Positions 1-5,603 of a stretch of DNA of 6,310 nucleotides are shown here, one piece after another. Made by a program: the position numbers and the translations under genes. This DNA comes from Caldilineaceae bacterium (lineage in GTDB: Bacteria > Chloroflexota > Anaerolineae > Caldilineales > Caldilineaceae). The notes below the pieces were generated by a model. It searched no databases and had not been told where the DNA came from. It worked only from the letters and a program-made list of their open reading frames with translations. The stretch covers positions 1 to 6,310 of the forward strand of contig JAPKMV010000214.1 in assembly GCA_026645635.1 (NCBI GenBank). The letters are read 5' to 3'. Positions within the stretch are counted from its first letter, which is position 1; each line of letters opens with the position of its first letter.

Positions 1-1
1 T

Positions 2-190
2 CTGATTGTCCATGGCCGCCACGATGACATCGCGCCCGTAGGAATTGTCCGCGATGTCTCCGCCCTGCTGGCAGAGCTCGGCATCGGCCATGAGTACCTG
101 GAGGTCGATGCCATGCACTGCAACATGGACAAGGAGCCGATTCTCAAGTTCATGTCCGACAACCTGGTGTTCGAGGAGCCGGCGCCGTGA
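2..190 (+). CDS. Alpha/beta-hydrolase (putative esterase), C-terminal end only
   Basis: This is the 3' end (62 codons plus TGA) of a gene that begins before the window. The visible protein starts LIVHGRHDDIAP and ends FMSDNLVFEEPAP. The HGxxD segment matches the strand that carries the acidic residue of an alpha/beta-hydrolase triad, and the His in AMHCNMD fits the catalytic histidine near the C-terminus. The same pattern (HG..D.IAP, then L.E.GI..E..E....HC..D..P.L.FMS..LV) recurs at the end of the esterase at 1809-2954, so I infer the two are paralogs of the putative esterase family (PF00756 type). The nucleophile and any signal peptide lie outside the window, so its location in the cell is unknown. 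It is followed by a 170-base gap before the sugar-binding lipoprotein gene and may belong to the same cluster. A general hydrolase call is safe; the substrate is not known. Confidence 0.8.
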   Translation: MIVHGRHDDIAPVGIVRDVSALLAELGIGHEYLEVDAMHCNMDKEPILKFMSDNLVFEEPAP

Positions 191-252
191 GCCTGATGGC
201 AGAAGCCGGCGGGCCGGACGCCCGGTTATCCACGCTTTTTCCACGCTCCAGG

Positions 253-261
253 TGCTATCGT
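253..261 (+). promoter_or_regulatory. Possible extended -10 promoter upstream of the binding-protein gene
   Basis: The stretch TGCTATCGT has the TGn extension followed by a hexamer (TATCGT, 256-261) that matches four of six positions of TATAAT. I see no good -35 box at the right distance. The bases around it (GGTGCTAT) are the same as in the much better promoter candidate before the dodecin gene at 5218-5226. It would start a transcript about 90 bases before the ATG at 361. The call is weak and rests on this motif alone. Confidence 0.3.
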
Positions 262-263
262 GT

Positions 264-278
264 GGGCAGGCGCTGCCC
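264..278 (+). other. Short GC-rich hairpin in the gap before the binding-protein gene
   Basis: GGGCAG (264-269) and CTGCCC (273-278) are perfect complements separated by a three-base GCG loop. No T-run follows, so it is not a standard intrinsic terminator. It could end or stabilise the upstream esterase message, or sit at the 5' end of the transcript if the promoter candidate at 253-261 is real. Confidence 0.35.
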
Positions 279-360
279 GATGCGGTAGGGCCGGCATGTC
301 CGAAGATAGAGGTTCTGCCAGGCTGATCTTGGTCAAGGATGACCGAAAGAGAGACTAAAT

Positions 361-1782
361 ATGTCGCGCGTAAATCGTTTGCTCGTTGTTTCGGTCCTGA
401 TTACGTTGCTCGCCACTGCCTGCCAGCCGATCACCCGCTTCCCTGGTGAGATTGGCGGTTCAGCCCCGGCGATGCAGGAACTCGAAGATGCCCTGGCGGG
501 CAAGTATGCGGGAACCGCGGTCACGCTGGGCAGCACCTGGAGCGGGCAGTGGCGCTATGACTACCTGCAAACACTTGCGGATTTCCAGGAGCAGACTGGC
601 ATCGAGATTCGCTTCGAGCAGATCGAGGAAGACAGCCCGGACTTCGTGGCCCGGGTTCTGGCTGATGAGGCGCCGGATCTGATGCAGTTCACCTATCCGT
701 ACGCGATCATGGACTTCGCCAGACAGGGCAAGGTGTTCGACGTGCGCCAGGTGATTGACGTGGCTACGCTGCGCGACAACTTCGACGATCACTGGCTGAA
801 CTGGGTCACCGTGACAGGACCCGATGGCCCGATCATCGGCGGCGTCTGGTATGTCCACAATGTTGACAGCATCGTGTGGTATCCCAAAGCGGCCTTCGAG
901 GCAGCAGGGTACGCGGCGCCTACGACCTGGGCGGAGCTGGTCGCTCTCTCCGACCAGATCGTCGCCGACGGCGGCGTTCCCTGGTGCATCGAGAACGGGT
1001 TGGTGGGCGACGTTGACCCCGGCTACACTGCCGCCCACTGGCTCGGCGACATCCTACGCCGGACTGTCTCCCCAGCCGAGTACGAACAGTGGCTGCGCGG
1101 TGAGTTGAAGTTCGATTCGCCGCAGGTCAGGCAAGCCTTCGAACTGCTGGCTGACATCTGGTTCACGCCCGGCTACGCCTACGGTGGACGGGAGCAGATC
1201 AACGACAACACAGCGTGGCAAGCGGAGGGTTGGATGTTCGCCAAGCCGCCCAAATGCTGGATGCTCAAGGAGCCGGGCTGGATTGCTGCCTTCGATGGGT
1301 CAACCACCTACACGTTTTTCCAATCCAGAGAATATGGCACGGAGTATGATTTCTTCCTGCTGCCGCCGTTTGCGGAGGGGACAACGGCGCCCTTGCAGTT
1401 GAATGGACATTTCCTGACCATGTTCCATGACCGCCCCGAAGTGCGCGCCTTGCTCCAGTATGTTGCGTCCGGTGCAGCCGGAGAAGCCTGGATGAAGCTG
1501 GGCACCCATGCGGAACTGTCGGCGCACAAAGACGCCAACCCGGCGTGGGAGGTGGAGGCACGCGAAAGAGATCTGGCGCAGGCGGTGCAAGCTGCAGGCG
1601 ACCAGGTCTTCCTCAGCCCGAATGCGATCTTTTCGACCTTCCAGCGCGAGCCGTATGTGTCGATCAGCGCCTACATCGACGGCTCCATCGATCTCGACAC
1701 GGCGCTGCGGCAGATCGACGCCGCCTGGCCGGACATGACCCTGGCGCCGGAAAATGCCGCGTTGCCGGATGATGCAGAGTAA
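361..1782 (+). CDS. ABC-type sugar-binding lipoprotein, AglE-like
   Basis: A 473-residue extracytoplasmic solute-binding protein of family 1 (COG1653 type), expected to capture a sugar or glycoside and hand it to an ABC permease. The N-terminus has a basic start, a hydrophobic stretch and a lipobox-like ATAC ending at Cys21, so it should be lipid-anchored outside the membrane; Ala rather than Leu at -3 is slightly unusual. The block GGVWYVHNVDSIVWYP (160-175), then AGYAAPTTWAEL (182-193), VPWCIE (206-211), PPKCW (near 299) and the FHDRPEVRALL segment after Asn348 agree with what I remember of alpha-glucoside binding proteins (AglE), which have similar length. The only cysteines after Cys21 are 209 and 299, in PWC and PPKCW, so a disulfide is likely. 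The start is supported by an AGAGAG element at 348-353. No permease or ATPase gene is adjacent, which is odd for this family. An esterase gene follows 26 bases later. The binding-protein fold is well supported; the ligand is inference. Confidence 0.88.
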   Translation: MSRVNRLLVVSVLITLLATACQPITRFPGEIGGSAPAMQELEDALAGKYAGTAVTLGSTWSGQWRYDYLQTLADFQEQTGIEIRFEQIEEDSPDFVARVLADEAPDLMQFTYPYAIMDFARQGKVFDVRQVIDVATLRDNFDDHWLNWVTVTGPDGPIIGGVWYVHNVDSIVWYPKAAFEAAGYAAPTTWAELVALSDQIVADGGVPWCIENGLVGDVDPGYTAAHWLGDILRRTVSPAEYEQWLRGELKFDSPQVRQAFELLADIWFTPGYAYGGREQINDNTAWQAEGWMFAKPPKCWMLKEPGWIAAFDGSTTYTFFQSREYGTEYDFFLLPPFAEGTTAPLQLNGHFLTMFHDRPEVRALLQYVASGAAGEAWMKLGTHAELSAHKDANPAWEVEARERDLAQAVQAAGDQVFLSPNAIFSTFQREPYVSISAYIDGSIDLDTALRQIDAAWPDMTLAPENAALPDDAE

Positions 1783-1796
1783 TCCATCAGGGATTT

Positions 1797-1804
1797 GGAG
1801 GTGA
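1797..1804 (+). promoter_or_regulatory. Strong ribosome binding site for the esterase lipoprotein
   Basis: GGAGGTGA is a full match to the anti-Shine-Dalgarno core. GGAGG ends seven bases before the ATG at 1809. This fixes that start and rules out the overlapping reading frame that opens at 1795 inside the site itself. Confidence 0.85.
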
Positions 1805-1808
1805 CTTC

Positions 1809-2954
1809 ATGTTACGCACTGGCTGTACCCTATTACTCATGCTTTGTGCCGCCCTCTTGCTCGGTGCGTGCCAACCGGCCGCCGCGCCATCGCCCACCGC
1901 CGCGCCACCCACGGCGACTGAACCGCCGCCACCCACGGCCACCGCTGAACCGACGCCGGTCGCTGCTGTGCCGACGCCACGCCCCACCGTGGCCGCGCCC
2001 CAGATGGCGGTGAAGATGGACGAGATCACGAGCGCCGCGCTGGCAGGCAACCTGTTTGGCGACCCGGCGACGCGCCCGTTCTACGTGCTGCTCCCGCCCG
2101 GCTATGACACGAGCACGGCGCGCTATCCGGTTGTCTACGTTTTGCACTGGTTTACTGGGGACGAAAGCACCCTTGTCTGGAAGTTCAAGGCCGCCATGGA
2201 TACGCTGCTGCGCGCCGGCGAGGTTGAGGAGATGATTCTCGTCTTCCCCAATGCCAATAATCGCCTCGGCGGCAGCATGTACCTCAGTTCGCCAACCATC
2301 GGCGACTACGAAACCTACATTGCCCAGGAACTGGTCGACTATGTGGACGCCAACTACCGCACCCTGGCGCAGCCCGCCAGCCGCGGCATCACCGGCTGTT
2401 CCATGGGCGGGGATGGCGCCATCCATCTGGCGCTCACGCACCCGGACGTCTTCAGCGTGGCGGCGCCTAACTCGGCCACCTATGACTATTCCCAGGATCC
2501 CACGCTCGCTGTCGCTGCCGCCGATCTGCGTTCGGAACCTGAAGACCTGGACGCAATAGTCAAAAACATCACACATGCGACGGTCTGGTATGCAGGGGCC
2601 GCCGCATCTGCCGCCAACCCTGACAATCCTCCCTTCTATTTCGATCTACCTTTCACCGTGGTGGATGGCAAAGGGCAGGTGGTCCAGGAGGTGATCGATC
2701 GGATTGTGGCGGACGACCCTGTCCATGATCTGGAGCATTATTGCCAGGGGACAGACCGCCTGCGCGCGGTCATGGTCTATCACGGCGAGTTCGATGCCAT
2801 TGCGCCCATCGAACTGGCGCGCGCCTTTGCCGCACGTCTTGATGAGGCGGGCATCGACTACGAACTTGTGGAAGCGCTGAAAGCGCACTGTGAACTGGAC
2901 TATGCGCCGGTGCTGCAGTTCATGTCTGAGCATCTGGTCGCTACGCAGCCGTAA
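1809..2954 (+). CDS. Lipid-anchored putative esterase (esterase D / feruloyl esterase type)
   Basis: A 381-residue alpha/beta-hydrolase that should cleave a carboxylic ester outside the membrane. Residues 1-21 form a lipoprotein signal with lipobox LGAC and Cys21 as the lipidated residue. Residues 22 to about 65 are a Pro/Thr/Ala-rich stalk. The catalytic domain follows: LLPPGYD, then YPVVYVLHW (His113), the nucleophile elbow GCSMGG with Ser198, the HGEFDAIAP segment with Asp329 as the likely acid, and His360 in AHCELD. This order fits the putative esterase family PF00756, which includes S-formylglutathione hydrolase, feruloyl and acetylxylan esterases and antigen 85. The usual His-Gly after the first strand is His-Trp here, which may alter the oxyanion pocket. 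The last 60 residues resemble those of the truncated gene at 2-190. It sits 26 bases after the sugar-binding gene and 45 before the double hydrolase, probably in one operon. A sugar-linked acyl ester is a reasonable but unproven substrate. Confidence 0.88.
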   Translation: MLRTGCTLLLMLCAALLLGACQPAAAPSPTAAPPTATEPPPPTATAEPTPVAAVPTPRPTVAAPQMAVKMDEITSAALAGNLFGDPATRPFYVLLPPGYDTSTARYPVVYVLHWFTGDESTLVWKFKAAMDTLLRAGEVEEMILVFPNANNRLGGSMYLSSPTIGDYETYIAQELVDYVDANYRTLAQPASRGITGCSMGGDGAIHLALTHPDVFSVAAPNSATYDYSQDPTLAVAAADLRSEPEDLDAIVKNITHATVWYAGAAASAANPDNPPFYFDLPFTVVDGKGQVVQEVIDRIVADDPVHDLEHYCQGTDRLRAVMVYHGEFDAIAPIELARAFAARLDEAGIDYELVEALKAHCELDYAPVLQFMSEHLVATQP

Positions 2955-2965
2955 TTCAGTTCAGC

Positions 2966-2985
2966 TTGATCCCAAGTGGGATCGA
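2966..2985 (+). other. Palindrome between the two esterase genes
   Basis: GATCCC (2968-2973) and GGGATC (2978-2983) are perfect inverted arms around AAGT; A2974 and T2977 can also pair. One flanking T-G wobble and one T-A pair extend the stem on the outside. It occupies most of the 45-base gap and ends right at the Shine-Dalgarno sequence of the next gene. It could be an operator for a dimeric repressor or an RNA hairpin that tunes translation or stability. No T-run follows, so a terminator is unlikely. Confidence 0.45.
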
Positions 2986-2990
2986 AAGGA
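2984..2990 (+). promoter_or_regulatory. Ribosome binding site for the double hydrolase
   Basis: GAAAGGA lies nine bases before the ATG at 3000 and supports that start, which also gives a complete Sec signal peptide. Its first base directly follows the 3' arm of the palindrome at 2966-2985, so folding of that arm could affect access. Confidence 0.6.
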
Positions 2991-2999
2991 TGAATCGGT

Positions 3000-5111
3000 A
3001 TGTTGCGGAGAAACTGGTACGCATTCTGGACAATGTTTGTCGTCATTGCGCTTTTGCTAAGCGCGGCGCTGCCGGTGCTGGCACAGGAGGAGCCGCCCGC
3101 GCCGGAGCCAACCGGCATCCGCTATGATGCGCCACCCTATGCCGTCGACGGTCCCCACGCTGTGGGCGTCCGCTACTTCACAATCCCGGCTGTGGGTGAG
3201 AATGACCGCGAACTCACGGCCACCGTCTGGTATCCGGCTGAACAGCCCGAGGGCGACACGCCGCAGATGGTCTATGATCTGCAATTCGCCCCCGGTGAGT
3301 TCCCGCCCTTTTCGACCTTGGGCCATGCCCAGCTTGATGCGCCGCCTGACGCCAGCGGCGCACCCTACCCCCTGGTGGTCTACAGCCACGCCCACTGGTC
3401 CATGGGGCAGGAAGTGCCTTATTTCACCGAGCACCTGGCTTCGCGGGGTTTTGTGGTGATCTCTGTCGACCACGAGGACAACTGGAGCACCGACCTAGGC
3501 CCACTGGCCTATGAAGCCATGCTTCGCCGCCCGCAAGAGGTTACACGCCAGATCGACTTTGCCGAAGATCTTGCCGCGCCTGACGGCGACCTGGCAGGGA
3601 TGATCGACACATCTGCTGTTGGTGTCTCAGGCTGGTCAATGGGGGGCGAAACCTCGCTTGAAGTTGCTGGCGCCCGTTGGGATTTGAGCGGCTTGCGCAC
3701 CTGGTGCGCCGAAAACCCGGATGGCGCAGCGCTGAACGAATGGTCCTGTGTCGATCTTCTAGGGGCTGAGGCCGAGTTGGCAACGGCAGCAGGTTTGGAG
3801 GACCCCCCACAAGGACTTTGGCCGTCGGTGCGTGATGAACGAGTTCGCGCCATCGTGCCGCTGGCAGGGCCAACCCAGACTTTTGGCAACGAGGGCATTC
3901 AGTCCGTGGATGTGCCGGTCATGTTTATGGTCGGGTCCGGCGAAACCGCTACCGATCCTGCCTTTGAGATGGCAAACCCCTATGCGAGCGTTGCTTCCGA
4001 GCACAAAGCCAAGGTCGTGTTCGACTACGCTGGTCATCTGGTGTTCAACAGCAGCTGCGAAGACAACCCCGATATGGCCGCCATGGGCTTTCCTATGTTC
4101 TGCACCGACCCGGTCTGGGACATGGACCGCGCCCACGACCTGATCAACCACTTCGCCACCGCGTTCCTGCTGGCCGAACTCAAGGGCGACGCCGCAGCTG
4201 CCGCGGCCCTGGCGCCGGAGAATGTGGCGTTCCCGGGGATTGAGTATCAGGCGGAGGGCTATGACGAGTCGGCAGCCAGGCCCCTCCCTCCGGAGAGTGG
4301 TTACGCCGAGGTCAATGGCACGCGCCTCTACTACGAGATGGCCGGCGCAGGCGAGCCAATCGTGATGGTCCACGGCTTCGGCTGGGACACGCGCGACTGG
4401 GACTACCAGTTTGCCGAGCTTGCCCAAGACTACCGGGTTGTGCGCTATGACTTGCGCGGCTTTGGCAAGTCGGACATGCCAACCGACCAGCCTTATGCTC
4501 ACGCTGACGACCTCAAGGCGCTGCTAGAATATCTGGGCATCGAGTCTGCCCACGTGTTCGGCCATTCGTTTGGCGGCGAGCTTGCGATCAACTTTGCCCT
4601 GGCCTATCCCGAGGCGGTGCGCTCGCTCGTGTTGATCGAGCCGGATATTCAGGGTGCGCAGGGTCTTCCACCGCTGACGCCGGAGGAAGAGGCGTCGTTT
4701 GCGGCAGTCGCCACTGCACTAGAACAAGGGGATCGTGACGCTGCAGCCCTTGCCATCGTCGACCTTCATCCCGTGGTGACGATAGCCAAAGATGTTCCAG
4801 GCGTACGCGAGTTGGTCCAGGGCGCCTTCGCCGATTACACCTGGTTCCATTTTCTGAACGCTGACCCGGTGGTGCAGCCGGAAATCCCACCTGCGGAGCG
4901 CATCGAGGAGATCACCGTTCCGACACTGCTGGTGGTTGGTGACTCAACCACAGAGTTCCAGAAGATCGAGGTGGACAGATTGGCCGAGGCGCTGCCTGAT
5001 GCTGAGAAAGTGGTCTTCAAGAACAGCGACCACTTCCCGCACCTGCTCTATCCTGACGAATTCAATGCGTTGGTGCTGGAGTTCCTGGCTAAAGTGGACA
5101 GTCAACCATGA
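3000..5111 (+). CDS. Secreted protein with two fused alpha/beta-hydrolase domains
   Basis: A 703-residue exported protein joining two different hydrolases in one uninterrupted frame. Residues 1-28 are a Sec signal peptide (basic MLRRN, hydrophobic core, cleavage expected after VLA). Domain 1 (about 40-425) resembles the dienelactone hydrolase / platelet-activating-factor acetylhydrolase group: VRYFTIPAVG, TATVWYPA, YPLVVYSHAHW, nucleophile elbow GWSMGG with Ser213, a GSGETATDP loop with Glu315 or Asp319 as possible acid, and AGH with His346. Domain 2 (about 434-700) is a classic fold of the lipase / epoxide hydrolase-like group: VNGTRLYYE, MVHGFGW (His458 onward), YDLRGFGKSD, GHSFGG with Ser523, VVGDS with Asp648 and SDHFPH with His678. 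Ser rather than Asp as nucleophile argues against a dehalogenase or epoxide hydrolase. The only cysteines are 236, 250, 353 and 368, all in domain 1 and probably two disulfides. It is the last gene of the likely esterase operon. Both triads look intact. Substrates are unknown. Confidence 0.88.
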   Translation: MLRRNWYAFWTMFVVIALLLSAALPVLAQEEPPAPEPTGIRYDAPPYAVDGPHAVGVRYFTIPAVGENDRELTATVWYPAEQPEGDTPQMVYDLQFAPGEFPPFSTLGHAQLDAPPDASGAPYPLVVYSHAHWSMGQEVPYFTEHLASRGFVVISVDHEDNWSTDLGPLAYEAMLRRPQEVTRQIDFAEDLAAPDGDLAGMIDTSAVGVSGWSMGGETSLEVAGARWDLSGLRTWCAENPDGAALNEWSCVDLLGAEAELATAAGLEDPPQGLWPSVRDERVRAIVPLAGPTQTFGNEGIQSVDVPVMFMVGSGETATDPAFEMANPYASVASEHKAKVVFDYAGHLVFNSSCEDNPDMAAMGFPMFCTDPVWDMDRAHDLINHFATAFLLAELKGDAAAAAALAPENVAFPGIEYQAEGYDESAARPLPPESGYAEVNGTRLYYEMAGAGEPIVMVHGFGWDTRDWDYQFAELAQDYRVVRYDLRGFGKSDMPTDQPYAHADDLKALLEYLGIESAHVFGHSFGGELAINFALAYPEAVRSLVLIEPDIQGAQGLPPLTPEEEASFAAVATALEQGDRDAAALAIVDLHPVVTIAKDVPGVRELVQGAFADYTWFHFLNADPVVQPEIPPAERIEEITVPTLLVVGDSTTEFQKIEVDRLAEALPDAEKVVFKNSDHFPHLLYPDEFNALVLEFLAKVDSQP

Positions 5112-5113
5112 GC

Positions 5114-5134
5114 GGCGTCTTGCAGAGAGACGCC
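5114..5134 (+). terminator. Hairpin directly after the double hydrolase stop codon
   Basis: GGCGTCT (5114-5120) and AGACGCC (5128-5134) form a perfect seven-base stem with a seven-base loop, starting three bases after the TGA. There is no T-run behind it, so on its own it is a weak terminator. With the larger hairpin 15 bases downstream it may end or protect the 3' end of the operon message. Confidence 0.4.
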
Positions 5135-5148
5135 CCACAGTTAGTCCT

Positions 5149-5182
5149 GGGGTTACAGCTACTGCGCAGTGGCTGTCACCCT
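5149..5182 (+). terminator. Long imperfect hairpin, probable end of the esterase operon
   Basis: Arms 5149-5163 and 5168-5182 pair over 15 positions with a single mismatch (T5154 against C5177) and two G-T wobbles, around a GCGC loop. The next bases are CAAATACTTTCCC, so only a short T-run follows. Position between the hydrolase stop and the dodecin promoter favours a terminator or a 3'-end stabiliser. The near symmetry would also fit a protein-binding site. Confidence 0.5.
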
Positions 5183-5217
5183 CAAATACTTTCCCTGGTT
5201 CAACCGGCGGCGAACGG

Positions 5218-5226
5218 TGCTATACT
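5218..5226 (+). promoter_or_regulatory. Extended -10 promoter for the dodecin gene
   Basis: TGCTATACT contains the TG extension and the hexamer TATACT (5221-5226), five of six matches to TATAAT. The -35 region is poor (TTCAAC at 5199-5204 with a 16-base spacer is the best I can find), which the extended -10 can offset. Transcription would start near 5233 and leave a leader of about 60 bases before the ATG at 5296. This supports an independent transcription unit for the dodecin. Confidence 0.6.
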
Positions 5227-5284
5227 CAAGGGGCAAGTTGTAGTTCGCCGTAGTCTGTGCAGGACGCATGATTGCAAACCAATC

Positions 5285-5290
5285 AGGAGG
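5285..5290 (+). promoter_or_regulatory. Ribosome binding site that decides the dodecin start
   Basis: AGGAGG lies five bases before the ATG at 5296. An in-frame ATG at 5272 would add eight residues (MQTNQEAV) but has no such site, and the added residues do not fit the family, whose members begin just before the VYKIIE strand. A five-base stem, GATTG (5270-5274) with CAATC (5280-5284), ends immediately before the site. Confidence 0.85.
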
Positions 5291-5295
5291 CTGTG

Positions 5296-5514
5296 ATGGC
5301 AGACCAGGTCTACAAGATCATCGAGTTGGTGGGCGTCAGCCCGGAGTCGTGGGAGAAGGCGGCGGCCAATGCCGTCGCAGTGGCCGCACAATCGTTGCAG
5401 GATTTGCGCATTGCCGAGGTGGTCGAGTTGGACATGCAGGTGGATGAGGGCAAGGTGCTTGCGTATCGCGCCCGCATCAAGCTCTCCTTCAAGTATCACA
5501 CGGACGAAGATTGA
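5296..5514 (+). CDS. Dodecin-family protein, apparently of the non-flavin type
   Basis: A 72-residue cytosolic protein of the dodecin family, small beta-alpha-beta-beta proteins that assemble into hollow dodecamers. The signature is clear: VYKIIELVG (5-13), SPESWEKAA (15-23), a helix to about residue 36, AEVVEL (40-45), a turn at DEGKV (50-54), and a last strand YRARIKLSFKY (57-67). Flavin-binding dodecins have a Trp just before the (A/F)EVVE strand that stacks on the isoalloxazine ring, and a Gln in the Y-Q-V/T part of the last strand. Here the matching residues are Ile39 and Arg58, so classical flavin binding seems unlikely. The sequence style (SPxSWE, DMxVD, YRxxxxxSFK) is closer to what I recall of the mycobacterial calcium dodecin / SecE2-type proteins. 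It has its own promoter and is followed by a strong stem-loop. Family membership is nearly certain; the ligand is open. Confidence 0.92.
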   Translation: MADQVYKIIELVGVSPESWEKAAANAVAVAAQSLQDLRIAEVVELDMQVDEGKVLAYRARIKLSFKYHTDED

Positions 5515-5550
5515 CCGCGGCAGTCCGTTAAGCATGTTCGTTGCGCTGAA

Positions 5551-5583
5551 ACAATCCCGGATTCCGGCAGAATCCGGGATTGT
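5551..5583 (+). terminator. Perfect 13-bp stem-loop after the dodecin gene
   Basis: ACAATCCCGGATT (5551-5563) and AATCCGGGATTGT (5571-5583) are exact inverted arms with a seven-base loop CCGGCAG. It lies 36 bases past the dodecin stop and ends 20 bases before the next ATG. A T-run is missing on the + strand. Read on the minus strand the stem is followed by TTCAG, also poor. It most likely ends dodecin transcription or separates it from the next gene; an operator role cannot be excluded. Confidence 0.55.
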
Positions 5584-5603
5584 CACACCAAAGGAAGGCG
5601 CCC

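Noticed and set aside
45..326. Open frame of 93 codons spanning the end of the first hydrolase and the gap
   Set aside because: It is out of frame with the clear hydrolase C-terminus, has low-complexity Ser/Arg content and no ribosome site; it is a frame shadow.
1870..2003. Repeat-like CCGCC/CCACC stretch as a possible DNA repeat element
   Set aside because: It simply encodes the Pro/Thr/Ala stalk of the lipoprotein; the repetition follows from the amino-acid composition.
1833..2576. 247-codon minus-strand frame opposite the esterase
   Set aside because: It lies entirely antisense to a gene with a full catalytic triad, and its sequence is Arg/Gly-rich as expected from the complement of GC-rich codons.
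3759..4502. 247-codon minus-strand frame opposite the double hydrolase
   Set aside because: It is antisense to both hydrolase domains and the linker between them, with no recognisable motif; a high-GC shadow.
5108..5296. Small frame starting in an ATGA overlap with the double hydrolase stop
   Set aside because: The overlap looks like translational coupling, but the frame runs through both hairpins and the dodecin promoter and encodes nothing recognisable.
5200..5586. 128-codon minus-strand frame over the dodecin
   Set aside because: It is the complement of the dodecin, whose family signature is unmistakable, and its start lies within the stem-loop at 5551-5583.
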